The translations under genes and the position numbers were made by a program. From NCBI RefSeq assembly GCF_001306135.1, contig NZ_LGKP01000008.1:124001-188000 (forward strand): 64,000 nt of DNA, written 5' to 3'. Numbering within the stretch: position 1 is the first letter of the stretch; every line of letters starts with the position of its first letter. This document shows, piece by piece, positions 1-8,765 of this stretch. The stretch is from Herpetosiphon geysericola. GTDB taxonomy: Bacteria > Chloroflexota > Chloroflexia > Chloroflexales > Herpetosiphonaceae. The notes beneath the pieces were generated by a model. The model did not search any database and was not told the DNA's origin. It saw only the letters and a program-made list of their open reading frames with translations.

Positions 1-869
1 ATCATCAAATCGATCATTGCGTATTGATCATCGGTGAAGCGTTCGCGGCTGATAAACGATTGCAACAAGATCGGAATTTTCAGTACGCTCATTCCAGAGA
101 AGACCGTATCGCCGCGATAATCGTACCATTGCTCGCTTTTAATATCGTAGACCGTAATCCCAAACACGCCATCCCATTCAGCTTCGCGTTCGGCCAACGC
201 GGCGGTCAGCTGCTCGGGGCTTGCTTGCAGATTATTGGTCAGCACTTGGGTTGGAATCGACAGGGTTTGGCTGAGCTGCAAGGTTTGGCTAATTTCGGCT
301 AACAGTGCTGTGCGATCAAGGGTTAAGCCTGGAGTGAGCACAAATGCTGAGCGTTCGCGATCGTAGCCAACCGTTGGCGAAAGAGCAACTGCTTGCTCAA
401 TTTTAGCAAATGTTTGATCGAGCAATTGCTGATCGAAGGTGCTCTTGATTGCCAAGCGCACGGGAATTTGCTTGTCGGCCAAATCGCGGGCGTCAAGCAG
501 CGCTTGCTGGAAATCATGCTGATAGCCAAGTTGATCCATGCTGAGCTTGATTGGTGCGAGCAAGCTTGGGTTGGTTAAGCTAAGCGTGGCATTGGGATAT
601 GCAGCTTGGAGTGCGGCTAGGGCCTGATCTTCGCTGAGGCCACCAATTTCGACGCTGCCAACTTTGCTGCGATCAGGAAAAACCCATTCGCTTGAAGAGA
701 GCATCGAAAGCGGCGGTGGCGCATCAAACTCGGCAGGAGTTGCAGCAGTGCGTTCAGAATGTGAATTGGAGGGAGTGACTGCTTCTGTGGCAGGCAGATA
801 GTAAATTGCTATCCCACAGGCCAGAATTGAGAGCATCGTCACCCAAAAGAGCAAAAAAGCTTTTTTCAT
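1..869 (-). CDS. Serine hydrolase with SxxK motif (class A beta-lactamase-like), C-terminally truncated by window edge
   Basis: An open minus-strand frame runs from ATG at 869 to the window edge (about 289 codons), so the C-terminus is missing. The N-terminus (MKKAFLLFWVTMLSILACG) is a membrane or lipoprotein signal with a possible lipobox cysteine. A roughly 180-residue middle follows. Near the edge, 'VFGITVYDIKSEQWYDYRG' and 'MSVLKIPIL' fit the start of the penicillin-binding/beta-lactamase fold, with S-V-L-K as the SxxK nucleophile motif. Likely an extracytoplasmic peptidoglycan-active or beta-lactamase-related hydrolase; the substrate is unknown. The SDN and KTG motifs would lie outside the window. 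Confidence 0.6.
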   Translation of the reverse strand, partial: MKKAFLLFWVTMLSILACGIAIYYLPATEAVTPSNSHSERTAATPAEFDAPPPLSMLSSSEWVFPDRSKVGSVEIGGLSEDQALAALQAAYPNATLSLTNPSLLAPIKLSMDQLGYQHDFQQALLDARDLADKQIPVRLAIKSTFDQQLLDQTFAKIEQAVALSPTVGYDRERSAFVLTPGLTLDRTALLAEISQTLQLSQTLSIPTQVLTNNLQASPEQLTAALAEREAEWDGVFGITVYDIKSEQWYDYRGDTVFSGMSVLKIPILLQSFISRERFTDDQYAMIDLM

Positions 870-1135
870 TGATGCATGTAGCTTGATAAGTGAATAGAAT
901 TGTGTACGATACGGCTAACCAGCACAGTGAGAACCCTCTAAGTATACCGCAGGTTGCTGCTTTGCGGGTACCTAGAGTTTGCTGTTTAAAATGAAGATTG
1001 TATGAGAATGTTTAAGCTCTTTAATCTTACCATGTGACGCAGCCCTTGCGAAGCCTGCTACAATACAGCCAGAACCGTTGCATCATTTTACAGGTTGCCT
1101 CGTATAGGCTGTATGGCATCGCCAAGGGAGGTACG

Positions 1136-2446
1136 ATGAGACAGCTTCGAATAATAGCGTTAATTGTTTGGCTAAGTTTGGTAATGCTGCCAAGCTTTAG
1201 TTATGCAGCAGCGGATAATGCGCTGTGTATGGCTTCGGTCAGTGGCATTATCAACCCAGCGGTCGCCGATTATCTGCAACGCAGCGTGATTCAAGCGGAG
1301 CGCCAAGCTTGCCAAGGCTTAGTCATCAAGCTCAATACTCCTGGTGGCCTCACATCTTCAACCTGGCAAATTGGCGAGACCTTGCTCAATGCCAAACTGC
1401 CAGTGATTGTCTATGTTACGCCGCAGGGAGCAAATGCAGGCTCGGCAGGGGTTTTCATTACCTACGCTGCGCACATTGCAGCAATGGCGCCCAACACCAA
1501 TATTGGGGCTGCCCATCCAGTCGATGGCAGTGGCTCGGATATAGATGGTGATCTACGCGATAAAATTACCAACGATGCCGTTGCGCGCATCACCACATGG
1601 GCCAAATCGAATGGCCGCGACCCTGAATGGGCTGAGCAAGCAGTGCGCCAAAGTGTTTCGATTGGCAGCAGCGAAGCGCTCGAACGTGGCGTGATCAATC
1701 TAATTGCCCAAGATGATGCTGATTTATTGCGTCAACTGAATGGTCGCCAAGTTAATTTGGCCAATGGCACGCAGGTTACATTGCAAACCCAAGCCAGTGC
1801 TTTTCAAGCAATCGAAATGACATGGCTCGAACGCCTATTACACTTCTTGGGCGACCCGACCATTGCCACGATGCTGATTAGCTTAGGCAGCCTAGGGATT
1901 TATTTCGAGGCAGCTAACCCAGGTTTAGGTGTAGGCGGCTTTTTGGGCGTCATTTCGATCTGTTTGGGCTTGTATGGCCTGAGTGTGTTGCCGCTGAATA
2001 CGGTTGGGGTTGTGCTATTGATCTTAGCTTTTGTGCTGTTTGCCGTTGATATTTTTGCAACAGCCCATGGAGCTTTGACAATTGGCGGTTTAGCTTCATT
2101 CGTGATAGGCGCCTTGTTGTTGGTTGATCCAGCAGAAGCACCAGGGATTATCGTCTCACGAGCCTTAATCACTGGGCTGAGCGTTGGTTTAGCGGTGATC
2201 ATTGGCCTTAGTCTTTGGATTATGCGCCGTAGTAAACTGGTTGGGCGGGGCGCTGGTGGCGAACGCCTAATTGGTACGATTGCCAAAGTTCGCTCAACGG
2301 TGGCGCCTGAAGGCACAGTTTTTGTTGATGGAGCCTTGTGGCAAGCTCGTTCGGACGATGCCTTGACGGTTGGTGATCAGGCTGAAATTGTTGGTTTAGA
2401 AGGGTTAACCTTGATTGTGCGTCGTGTGGCGCATAGTGGGCGCTAA
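1136..2446 (+). CDS. NfeD-family membrane serine protease (ClpP-class, long form)
   Basis: A 436-residue protein with an N-terminal signal or TM segment (residues 1-25), a ClpP-like protease domain (about 28-240), several TM helices (about 250-360) and a C-terminal OB-fold NfeD domain. The catalytic pair is visible: Ser103 in 'GANAGSAGVF' and Lys143 in 'DKITNDAVA', as in archaeal PH1510-type proteases that cleave stomatin. ATG 1136 is chosen over upstream in-frame starts because 'gggagg' lies just before it and the signal peptide follows directly. The next gene, 18 bp downstream, encodes a slipin, the known partner. The pair probably acts in membrane protein quality control. Confidence 0.88.
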   Translation: MRQLRIIALIVWLSLVMLPSFSYAAADNALCMASVSGIINPAVADYLQRSVIQAERQACQGLVIKLNTPGGLTSSTWQIGETLLNAKLPVIVYVTPQGANAGSAGVFITYAAHIAAMAPNTNIGAAHPVDGSGSDIDGDLRDKITNDAVARITTWAKSNGRDPEWAEQAVRQSVSIGSSEALERGVINLIAQDDADLLRQLNGRQVNLANGTQVTLQTQASAFQAIEMTWLERLLHFLGDPTIATMLISLGSLGIYFEAANPGLGVGGFLGVISICLGLYGLSVLPLNTVGVVLLILAFVLFAVDIFATAHGALTIGGLASFVIGALLLVDPAEAPGIIVSRALITGLSVGLAVIIGLSLWIMRRSKLVGRGAGGERLIGTIAKVRSTVAPEGTVFVDGALWQARSDDALTVGDQAEIVGLEGLTLIVRRVAHSGR

Positions 2447-2464
2447 TGCGCGGAGGTAAGTACA

Positions 2465-3340
2465 ATGGGTGAGTTTGGCGGTATTGTCTTGATTTTCATT
2501 GCCGTGATCTTATTTTTCTTTTTGATTTCGGCAATCAAAATTATTCCTGAGTATGAAAAAGGGGTCATTTTTCGCTTGGGTCGCTTGGTTGGGGTGCGTG
2601 GGCCTGGGTTGTTCTTTGTGATTCCCATGCTTGAGCGCATGTTCCGTATCGACACCCGGGTGATTACGATGGACGTGCCGGCCCAAGAAGTTATTACCCG
2701 CGATAACGTGACCATTCGGGTTAATGCGGTGCTCTACTTCTTGGTGATTGATCCAGGCAAGGCGGTGGTTAACGTGATGGATTACATTCGCGCGACCATG
2801 CAAATTGCCCAAACAACCTTGCGTTCAGTCGTTGGTCAATTTGAGCTTGACGAAATGCTTTCGCAACGTGAGCAAATTAACCATCGTTTGCAACAAATTA
2901 TCGACGAGCAAACGGAGCCTTGGGGGATTAAAGTTAATATCGTTGAAGTCAAAGACGTTGAATTGCCCCAATCAATGCAACGCGCGATGGCGAAACAAGC
3001 TGAAGCTGAACGTGAAAAACGCGCTAAGATCATTCACGCCGACGGTGAGTTCCAAGCTTCAAAGCGCTTGGCAGAAGCTGCCGATGTGATTTCACGCGAG
3101 CCAGTAACCTTGCAATTGCGTTATTTGCAAACCCTGACCGAAATTGCAGTGGAAAAGAACTCGACGTTGGTCTTCCCATTGCCAATCGACTTGATTCGGC
3201 CATTTATTGATCGGGCCTATAGTGGTCTGAATAATGATGGCTATTCGGAAGGTGGTAAAAAGCCAAATGAACCACGCCCTGCGAATCCTGAAGCGCGGCG
3301 CGGTCTGTTTGATCCAATGACGGGCTTGCCACTCGAATAA
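2465..3340 (+). CDS. Slipin / stomatin-like SPFH (band 7) membrane protein
   Basis: A 291-residue protein with one N-terminal TM segment (about 5-25) followed by a complete SPFH domain: '[26 protein letters not shown]', '[25 protein letters not shown]' and the helical '[17 protein letters not shown]' segment that drives oligomerisation. It is the bacterial QmcA/YbbK-like type. It lies directly behind the NfeD protease gene, the classical operon pair, and a hairpin with a T-run follows it. Predicted to scaffold membrane microdomains and to be the partner or substrate of the protease. Confidence 0.9.
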   Translation: MGEFGGIVLIFIAVILFFFLISAIKIIPEYEKGVIFRLGRLVGVRGPGLFFVIPMLERMFRIDTRVITMDVPAQEVITRDNVTIRVNAVLYFLVIDPGKAVVNVMDYIRATMQIAQTTLRSVVGQFELDEMLSQREQINHRLQQIIDEQTEPWGIKVNIVEVKDVELPQSMQRAMAKQAEAEREKRAKIIHADGEFQASKRLAEAADVISREPVTLQLRYLQTLTEIAVEKNSTLVFPLPIDLIRPFIDRAYSGLNNDGYSEGGKKPNEPRPANPEARRGLFDPMTGLPLE

Positions 3341-3362
3341 TGAGTGCCAAATCCGGCAATGT

Positions 3363-3397
3363 GCCCTGCTCTTTTGAACGAAGGAGCAGGGCTTTTT
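3363..3397 (+). terminator. Intrinsic terminator after the slipin gene
   Basis: A 9-bp perfect stem (gccctgctc/gagcagggc) followed by TTTTT. It lies between the convergent slipin and LacI-type genes. The T-run serves only the plus strand. Confidence 0.85.
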
Positions 3398-3400
3398 GAT

Positions 3401-4489
3401 TTAAATTGCTGCCGTTGAATCTCGCACCACAAGTTCGACCGCCAGCCGTTGATAGCCAGTTGGGCTTTGGCCTGCGAGGAGTTCAATCAAGGCTTGGCCA
3501 GCCGATAAGCCCTTTTGGCGATGATCTTGGCGAATGGTCGTGAGCGCTGGCGTGATTCTGGTTGCTTGCGGAATATCATCAAAGCCCACGATCGATAGCT
3601 GTTCGGGCACGTTATAGCCCGCCTGTTGTGCTCCGGCGATTGCCCCCAAGGCTAAGCGATCGGTCAAACAAAGAATTGCAGTAGGCCGAGGCGTGCGGGC
3701 CAGCAAAATCTGAATGGCTGCTGCGCCATCAGCTTCGTTATTATCATTGCAATCGTAAATTGGCACATCGCTCCAAGCAATGCCCGCCTGTTCGAGTGGC
3801 TGGCGATAGCCTTGCAAGCGTAATTGAGTTACAAAAAAGGTTGCTTCGCTTTGTGTCTGAACGTTGATTGGCGCATGTGATGGCCGAACGTGGGTTTCGA
3901 TCAAGCGATCGGTGATAATTGCAAAATGGCGATGGCCAAGGCTCAATAAATGTTCAGTTGCCATCCGCGCGCCAGCCTCGTCATCAACAATAATCGAAGG
4001 CACATCTGGCCGTGGCGGTTGATCAAGCAAGACTGTTGGCAAGCGCCGCTTCAAGGCTGCTTCAACCAAGGGATCAGTGTCCATCATCGAATAGACGATA
4101 AAGCCATCGACCAAGGCCTGCTGAACGGTGGTTGTATCGTCGTCGCGCCCAGGCACAAGCAATAAGCCAAGTTTGGCTTGTTCAAGGGTGCTGGCGATGC
4201 CTTCTAAAACCATTAATGCAGCTGGGTCGCGAAAAGCATAGGGCAAGCGTTCTGCAAACAAGACTCCGACCGCGCCAGCTCGTTGTTGGCGTAGGCTACG
4301 GGCCACTGGATTCGGGCCGGGATAACCAAGCTCAGCGGCCATCGCGAGCACCCGTTCGCGCAGGTCTGCTGAAAGTTGGTCGGGCCGATTGTAGGCGTTG
4401 GAAACAGTTGAGACGGCGACACCTAAAGCAGCGGCAACGGTGCTAATTGTGATGCGGTGCGGTTTGGCGGGTTCATGCTCGTTTGCCAC
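3401..4489 (-). CDS. LacI/GalR-family transcriptional repressor
   Basis: A 362-residue regulator. The N-terminal HTH is 'TISTVAAALGVAVSTVSNAYN', followed by the hinge 'VARSLRQQRAGAVGVLF' and a periplasmic-binding-protein-like sensor domain with the typical 'PTAILCLTDRLALGAI' and 'LSIVGFDDIPQA' motifs. The GTG start at 4489 is preceded at good spacing by 'ggagcag'. The gene is divergent from an MFS permease, and two LacI-type operators lie in the shared promoter (4542-4566). It probably represses that permease and possibly itself. The inducer is probably a sugar or nucleoside but cannot be read from the sequence. Confidence 0.92.
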   Translation of the reverse strand: MANEHEPAKPHRITISTVAAALGVAVSTVSNAYNRPDQLSADLRERVLAMAAELGYPGPNPVARSLRQQRAGAVGVLFAERLPYAFRDPAALMVLEGIASTLEQAKLGLLLVPGRDDDTTTVQQALVDGFIVYSMMDTDPLVEAALKRRLPTVLLDQPPRPDVPSIIVDDEAGARMATEHLLSLGHRHFAIITDRLIETHVRPSHAPINVQTQSEATFFVTQLRLQGYRQPLEQAGIAWSDVPIYDCNDNNEADGAAAIQILLARTPRPTAILCLTDRLALGAIAGAQQAGYNVPEQLSIVGFDDIPQATRITPALTTIRQDHRQKGLSAGQALIELLAGQSPTGYQRLAVELVVRDSTAAI

Positions 4490-4510
4490 AGATCTGCTCC
4501 TTTGGACTGA

Positions 4511-4539
4511 TTGTCAGGCTGTATTATACATGCTATACT
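4511..4539 (+). promoter_or_regulatory. Promoter of the MFS permease gene
   Basis: TTGTCA (4511-4516), a 17-bp spacer and TATACT (4534-4539), with an upstream TG making an extended -10. The predicted transcription start falls in the first LacI-type operator just downstream. Confidence 0.75.
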
Positions 4540-4541
4540 TC

Positions 4542-4566
4542 TGAATCGTTACAGAAAAACGTTTCA
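4542..4566. promoter_or_regulatory. Tandem LacI-family operators
   Basis: TGAATCGTTACA (4542-4553) and AAAAACGTTTCA (4555-4566) each match 10 of 12 bases of the LacI-family consensus TGAAACGTTTCA. Their CG centres are 13 bp apart. They cover the predicted start of transcription of the permease gene, next to the divergent repressor gene. Confidence 0.7.
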
Positions 4567-4586
4567 GAAAGGCAATGGGTTGAATT

Positions 4587-5774
4587 GTGTCATATTCTGT
4601 ACCTTCGCTTCGGCGGCATTCGACGCTTTTAGTTGGCTTGGCCTATGCAGCATTTATTAGTTTAGGCTTGCCAGACGGCCTAACAGGAGTTGCATGGCCA
4701 TCGGTTCGGGCGGAATTTGGTTTGCCGCTTGATGCGCTGGGAGCTTTGATTACCAGCGGCACGCTTGGGTATTTGATTTCGAGCTTCAGCAGTGGGCGAG
4801 TTTTAGCCAAAATTGGCGTTGGTTGGCTATTGGTGCTTAGTTGTTTGGCAACTGCGGTGAGCCTACTGGGCTATGGCTATGCTCCAGCATGGCTGTTTAT
4901 GGCTAGTTTGGGTATTTTAGCAGGTTTGGGCGCAGGCGCGATTGATGCTGGCCTTAATACCTATGCTGCTGAGAATTTCAACCCCCGGATGCTCAATTGG
5001 CTCCATGCCTCGTTTGGTTTGGGTGCGGCAAGTGGCCCAGTGATTATGAGTAGCATTATTAGTGCAAATCAATCGTGGCGGCTTGGCTATGTGCTAGTTG
5101 GAATTGCCCAATTATTGCTTGCTAGTGCCTTTGCTATCACCCGCAAACAGTGGCAAACCAATCAACCTGAAACTATGGTGGAACCGGTTGCAAGTGCAAG
5201 TATGCTACAAACCTTGCGCTTACCAGTCACATGGCTGAATATTCTGTTGTTCTTTCTGTATACGGGCTTAGAATTTTGTGCTGGTCAATGGTTGTATACG
5301 CTGCTGACAATCTCGCGAGGCATGGAGCCAGGCATTGCTGGGGTTTGGGTGAGCATTTATTGGGGCAGCTTAACGGTTGGCCGTTTGCTTTCTGGCGTGA
5401 TTGTTGGCCGCATGAGCGTGGTTAGTTTGTTGCGTTTGAGCATGCTCGTGGCAATTCTCGGCGTCGTTTTGTTCTGGCTGAATCTTGCGCCATGGCTTAC
5501 CGTGATTGGGATTGCCTTGCTTGGCTTAGCACTGGCCCCAATGTTCCCATCGTTCATCGCCTTAACGCCAGCGCGCATGGGGCCACGCCATTCGGCCAAT
5601 ACGATTGGCTTCCAAATTGCCGCAGCAACCTTGGGTGGAGCTTCGATTGCCAGTAGCTTCGGCTTGTTTGCCGATTTGATGGGGATTGAAGTGCTGGGAA
5701 CGTATTTGTTTGTGGTGGCAGTGGCGATGGCGCTCATTTTCGAGGCCTTGAATCGCCTAAAACCAGCTGTCTAA
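4587..5774 (+). CDS. MFS permease (sugar-type major facilitator)
   Basis: A 395-residue, strongly hydrophobic protein with about 12 predicted TM helices. The N-terminal half has 'AAFISLGLPDGLTGVAWPSVRAEFGL', and the C-terminal half has 'YWGSLTVGRLLSGVIVGRMS' and 'GLALAPMFPSFIALTPARMG', resembling fucose-permease-like MFS proteins. The GTG start at 4587 is used because the only nearby upstream ATG (4575) meets a stop after two codons. Control by the divergent LacI-type repressor suggests carbohydrate uptake. The substrate is not determinable. Confidence 0.85.
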   Translation: MSYSVPSLRRHSTLLVGLAYAAFISLGLPDGLTGVAWPSVRAEFGLPLDALGALITSGTLGYLISSFSSGRVLAKIGVGWLLVLSCLATAVSLLGYGYAPAWLFMASLGILAGLGAGAIDAGLNTYAAENFNPRMLNWLHASFGLGAASGPVIMSSIISANQSWRLGYVLVGIAQLLLASAFAITRKQWQTNQPETMVEPVASASMLQTLRLPVTWLNILLFFLYTGLEFCAGQWLYTLLTISRGMEPGIAGVWVSIYWGSLTVGRLLSGVIVGRMSVVSLLRLSMLVAILGVVLFWLNLAPWLTVIGIALLGLALAPMFPSFIALTPARMGPRHSANTIGFQIAAATLGGASIASSFGLFADLMGIEVLGTYLFVVAVAMALIFEALNRLKPAV

Positions 5775-5803
5775 GGATAAAGCCAAAAGTCAAAATTCAA
5801 AAG
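5773..5803. repeat. Dispersed intergenic repeat, A-rich module
   Basis: The stretch containing 'aaggataaagccaaaagtca' matches, in reverse orientation, the module at 48289-48335, and is weakly matched at 10841-10864. It starts right at the stop codon of the permease gene. Confidence 0.5.
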
Positions 5804-5806
5804 GGA

Positions 5807-5847
5807 ATGGGGATCGGTTGTTGGGGGCTGGGGTTCAGTGGGCTGGG
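5807..5847 (+). repeat. G-rich repeat module with quadruplex pattern
   Basis: A G-rich stretch. G-runs of 5, 4, 3 and 3 with short loops at 5823-5847 fit the G-quadruplex pattern. It resembles the G-rich arm at 17898-17922. The rest of 5775-6139 holds no credible gene. Confidence 0.45.
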
Positions 5848-5891
5848 TTAGCGGCTGATGGCTATTGGGGAGCAGGAACAATAATCCAAAT

Positions 5892-5909
5892 AATCTGTGG
5901 AATTTGTGG
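5892..5909. repeat. AATCTGTGG repeat module
   Basis: AATCTGTGG followed by AATTTGTGG. The same doublet occurs at 10912-10929 and, inverted, at 48181-48199. Confidence 0.5.
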
Positions 5910-5997
5910 CTAAAATAATGTGAGCGGCAGAATCTAGGCTTTTGGTCGACCATGAGTATTTCCAACTATGAACCCTATAGCCCATAGCCTTCTACCC

Positions 5998-6026
5998 CTT
6001 CGTGCTCTTCGCGTTCTTCGCGGTTT
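5998..6026. repeat. 9-bp-period CTTCG(C/T)G repeat
   Basis: Three CTTCG(T/C)G units at 9-bp spacing (5998, 6007, 6016). The same triplet occurs at 10780 and, inverted as CACGAAG, at 10698 and 48144. Confidence 0.6.
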
Positions 6027-6139
6027 CAACGTGCCTGATCCCTCTACGCCCTCAGGTGTATCGAATGATGCATTACGAGCAGCGAGCAGCCTGCTAGACT
6101 AGCGCTAGCACCCTTGATTACTGCGTTGGAGGTCTGACC

Positions 6140-6919
6140 ATGATTGCTGCTCGCCGCCCAAGCTTTAGCCGTTTTTTACTGATGAGTAGCCTCTTGACGG
6201 GGCTTTTGATTCTGCTTTTTGCCATGACCCGTTGGTTTGATATTCCTGCTGGCGACGTGACTGATTGGTTGGTGGGGATTGTCAGTGTCTGGTGGCTTTT
6301 GGCGATTACCATCATTCCTTGGAATATATATTTTGATGCGCGCACGGTGATAGCTGATGCTGAAATGTCGCAGCAACGGGGAATTACCGTTCAAGCCAGC
6401 CAACAGCAATACGCCGCTAGCATTGCCAAACGCTCATTACTTGGCGCTGTGCTTTTGCATCTGGTTTCTGCAGGTGTGTTGTATGCGATTGCTGCTAGCA
6501 ATATTAGCAGCGTAGGCTATGTTGCAGCGGGAGCGGCAATTTTGCTGACTGGTTTACGGCCTGCTTTGCGTGGCTACGAATATGTGGCCCAACGCTTGGC
6601 AACCATTCACGAGGAAGTTCGCTTTCCCCGTGACGATATTATGCTGCTGAAACATCAAGTAGCGAGCTTAGAATCTAAAATTGAGCAATTAGACCTTGAG
6701 GAAGCAGATTCATGGGCTAGCCAGCAGGTCAAACAGGCCAAACACTTGGAGCGCCAAATTGAGCAATTAAAGCTTGAACTGCAAAGCCTCAGTACCAACA
6801 ACGAAGCGGCGCATCGCCAAATTAGCCGTGAGATTGATCATGCTGTGGCCCAAATTTCCACCGATGGCCAATTTTTGGAGCATGCTCGCGAGCTGATTCG
6901 TTTTTTCAAACAAGCCTAA
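6140..6919 (+). CDS. Uncharacterised membrane protein with C-terminal coiled coil
   Basis: A 259-residue protein of no recognised family. Four likely TM helices lie at about 10-30, 42-62, 95-118 and 122-142. A charged helical tail (about 155-259) follows, with heptad-like 'LKHQVASLESKIEQLDLEEA' and 'LERQIEQLKLELQSLSTNNE' segments predicting a cytoplasmic coiled coil. ATG 6140 has 'ggagg' upstream. It stands alone between a repeat-filled spacer and a strong hairpin. The architecture suggests a membrane-anchored oligomer or scaffold, but that is only inference. Confidence 0.75.
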   Translation: MIAARRPSFSRFLLMSSLLTGLLILLFAMTRWFDIPAGDVTDWLVGIVSVWWLLAITIIPWNIYFDARTVIADAEMSQQRGITVQASQQQYAASIAKRSLLGAVLLHLVSAGVLYAIAASNISSVGYVAAGAAILLTGLRPALRGYEYVAQRLATIHEEVRFPRDDIMLLKHQVASLESKIEQLDLEEADSWASQQVKQAKHLERQIEQLKLELQSLSTNNEAAHRQISREIDHAVAQISTDGQFLEHARELIRFFKQA

Positions 6920-6926
6920 ATTAATC

Positions 6927-6956
6927 GCGAGCGATCCAGTTTTCTGGATCGCTCGC
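6927..6956. terminator. Perfect 13-bp hairpin between convergent genes
   Basis: GCGAGCGATCCAG pairs perfectly with CTGGATCGCTCGC around a TTTT loop, between the convergent membrane-protein and DsbA-like genes. No T-run follows, so it may be a weak or factor-assisted terminator, or an mRNA 3'-end stabiliser. Confidence 0.6.
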
Positions 6957-6965
6957 TCGTTGTGG

Positions 6966-7715
6966 TTAATTATTGCTGCTGGCTGGCAATTTGGCATCGA
7001 CGGCGGTCATCAACGTTTTGGCAAAGTCGGTTTCGAAATTGACTTGCTGACCATCAACAAAGACGGTGGGCGTTTGTTGCAATTGGCGTTCAACCGCTGC
7101 ATCATAGGCGTCGTTAATCACACCAGTATAGGTTCCTGCTTCGATGCAGCTTTCGATTTGTTGGCGATCAGCACCAGCCTGCTCGACGGCGGCCATAATT
7201 TGGGTTTTTGGCCCAAGGCTTTTGGCCCATTGGGTTTGGCTATCGAATAAGGCATTGTGAATCGGCCAGAACAGATTTTGATCGCCAGCGCAGCGGGCAA
7301 TTTCCGCAGTGAGTTGCGCCGATTTATGGATGGTTTTCAGCGGAAACTCGCGGAAAATCACTTGGGCTTTGCCTGTCTCCACATATAAGCCATCGAAATT
7401 AGCTTGCGCCAATTCAACTTCCAAACTGCGACAGGCTGGGCATTCATAATCGGCGTAGATTTCGACTTTAACTGGTGCATCGGGCTTACCTTTGTACCAA
7501 TAATTATCGTCGGTTTTGCCAACTGGAGCATTCAGGCCAGCTTGGTTGGGCATTGGGCCGGTGTTGCTGACACTGGCGGGCTTGCTCAGGGCTTGAAATA
7601 GCACAAAGCCAATTCCCAAAACAGCAATTAAGCCCAAGCCAAGATAAAACATTTTGAATGAACGGGTTGGTTGATTGCGGCGCTGGCTTTTGCCAGAGCG
7701 AGTTGAGCTAGTCAT
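6966..7715 (-). CDS. DsbA-family thiol-disulfide oxidoreductase, membrane anchored
   Basis: A 249-residue protein with a basic N-terminus, one TM anchor (about 22-42) and an extracytoplasmic thioredoxin-fold domain. 'EIYADYECPACRSLEVEL' holds the CPAC redox pair (Cys92, Cys95). 'VIFREFPLKTIHKSA' and the late cis-Pro segment 'QLQQTPTVFVDGQQVNFE' are typical of the BdbD/DsbA-like family. It probably catalyses or repairs disulfides in exported proteins. The adjacent upstream ORF (7786-8181) encodes a cysteine-containing exported protein, a plausible but unproven substrate. Confidence 0.88.
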   Translation of the reverse strand: MTSSTRSGKSQRRNQPTRSFKMFYLGLGLIAVLGIGFVLFQALSKPASVSNTGPMPNQAGLNAPVGKTDDNYWYKGKPDAPVKVEIYADYECPACRSLEVELAQANFDGLYVETGKAQVIFREFPLKTIHKSAQLTAEIARCAGDQNLFWPIHNALFDSQTQWAKSLGPKTQIMAAVEQAGADRQQIESCIEAGTYTGVINDAYDAAVERQLQQTPTVFVDGQQVNFETDFAKTLMTAVDAKLPASSNN

Positions 7716-7785
7716 AGTTCACATCCTCAATAAACGCTGTAGCTTTACAGCATTAACAACACTTGAATCGCGACCAAATGTGGAC

Positions 7786-8181
7786 TCAAGCGGGTGAGCG
7801 AGGAGGTGGCGTGAGCGGCAGCATACGATACGAGCAAGCCTTTTGGAGTGGGATGCGCCATTGGCGGCGCTGGCTTGCGAGGCTCTGATGGAGCTGTGGC
7901 ACAATCAAGACCATTGGAAACCAAGCTACTAACTGCGCAACCTGGTTGGTGGGAGCGCTTGGCTCGAGCGATTGGCTCGGCAGTAATTCGTGCTGACTTG
8001 GACAATCCAAGGCGCTTGATTGATCGTTGCGGGGAATGTGCTGGCCAAACTGTGTTTGGGCAACCCCGTTGACGACGCAGCCAACGGGACAGCCAACGCC
8101 AAGGTGCAGCACCATCGCCCAACAGAGCAATGGCTGCCATAAAATTCCGAGAACGCTGGTTATTTGGCGTAGTTTCAGCAC
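7786..8181 (-). CDS. Possible small exported cysteine-containing protein
   Basis: About 131 residues from a GTG start at 8181 (TTG 8187 is an alternative). The N-terminus is basic then hydrophobic ('ILWQPLLCWAMVLHLGVGC'), fitting a signal peptide, and the rest contains several cysteines and a proline-rich end. Codon use resembles neighbouring genes. An overlapping frame (7745-8140) is also open but looks less natural. I recognise no family. It lies 70 bp upstream of the DsbA-like gene on the same strand. Confidence 0.45.
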   Translation of the reverse strand: MLKLRQITSVLGILWQPLLCWAMVLHLGVGCPVGCVVNGVAQTQFGQHIPRNDQSSALDCPSQHELLPSQSLEPSAPTNQVAQLVAWFPMVLIVPQLHQSLASQRRQWRIPLQKACSYRMLPLTPPPRSPA

Positions 8182-8288
8182 ACCCAAACCCCTAATCGAT
8201 CAACCTAGCGCGATCATACCATAGCTTGGACCAGAAACATCAGGTTAAGTGCCGATTTTGGGGCAAATGCTTCGATTTTTAATCAGCG

Positions 8289-8672
8289 TTAATCAAGCGT
8301 TTCATAATAGCCAATTTTGCGAGTAACCGCCTCAAGATGCTCTTTAACCTCGCGCAATTGTTGCTCAACCCGCTGGCGATGTGCTTTCAAGAGATTCAGG
8401 CGGTCGCGCACAGTATTTTCGCCTTGCTGCAATAACTCGGTATAGCGTCGAATATCGCGAATTGGCATACCAGTAGCGCGCAGGCATTTGATAAAGTGAA
8501 TCCAATTGATATGGCGTTCGTTATAGGAGCGATAGCCGTTTTGCTGATTGCGATCGACCAGATCGAGCAAGCCAGCGCGTTCGTAATAGCGCAAGGTATG
8601 GGCGCTCAGACCAGTAACTTGGGCCATTTGTTGAATGGTTAGGTTTTCGGGCACTCCTTGTTGCATCACCAT
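8289..8672 (-). CDS. MerR-family transcriptional regulator
   Basis: A 127-residue regulator with the MerR winged HTH 'LTIQQMAQVTGLSAHTLRYYERAGLLD', then 'NGYRSYNERHINWIHFIKCLRATGMPIRDIRRY' and a C-terminal coiled coil (about 80-120). No metal-binding cysteines are seen, so it belongs with the small organic-signal or aldehyde/redox-responsive MerR proteins. ATG 8672 is chosen because AGGAG lies 6 bp upstream. It is divergent from a short-chain dehydrogenase, and MerR-type dyads lie in the promoters of both genes. It probably activates the dehydrogenase. Confidence 0.9.
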   Translation of the reverse strand: MVMQQGVPENLTIQQMAQVTGLSAHTLRYYERAGLLDLVDRNQQNGYRSYNERHINWIHFIKCLRATGMPIRDIRRYTELLQQGENTVRDRLNLLKAHRQRVEQQLREVKEHLEAVTRKIGYYETLD

Positions 8673-8720
8673 AATTAAGCTCCTGCACAATAACAATCAG
8701 CTACTGTCTATGGTATAGCC

Positions 8721-8734
8721 TAGAGTGCGCTCTA
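8721..8734. promoter_or_regulatory. MerR-type dyad operator in the merR-like gene promoter
   Basis: TAGAGTGCGCTCTA is a 12/14 palindrome between a TTGCTT -35 and a TATACC -10 read on the minus strand. It is upstream of the MerR-like gene and probably mediates autoregulation. Confidence 0.55.
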
Positions 8735-8765
8735 AAGCAAGTATCAATTTTGCCAACATTAGGGC

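Noticed and set aside
7745-8140. Alternative frame overlapping the small exported protein
   Set aside because: It lacks a signal or recognisable pattern and is rich in Arg/Trp/Pro as expected of a shadow frame.
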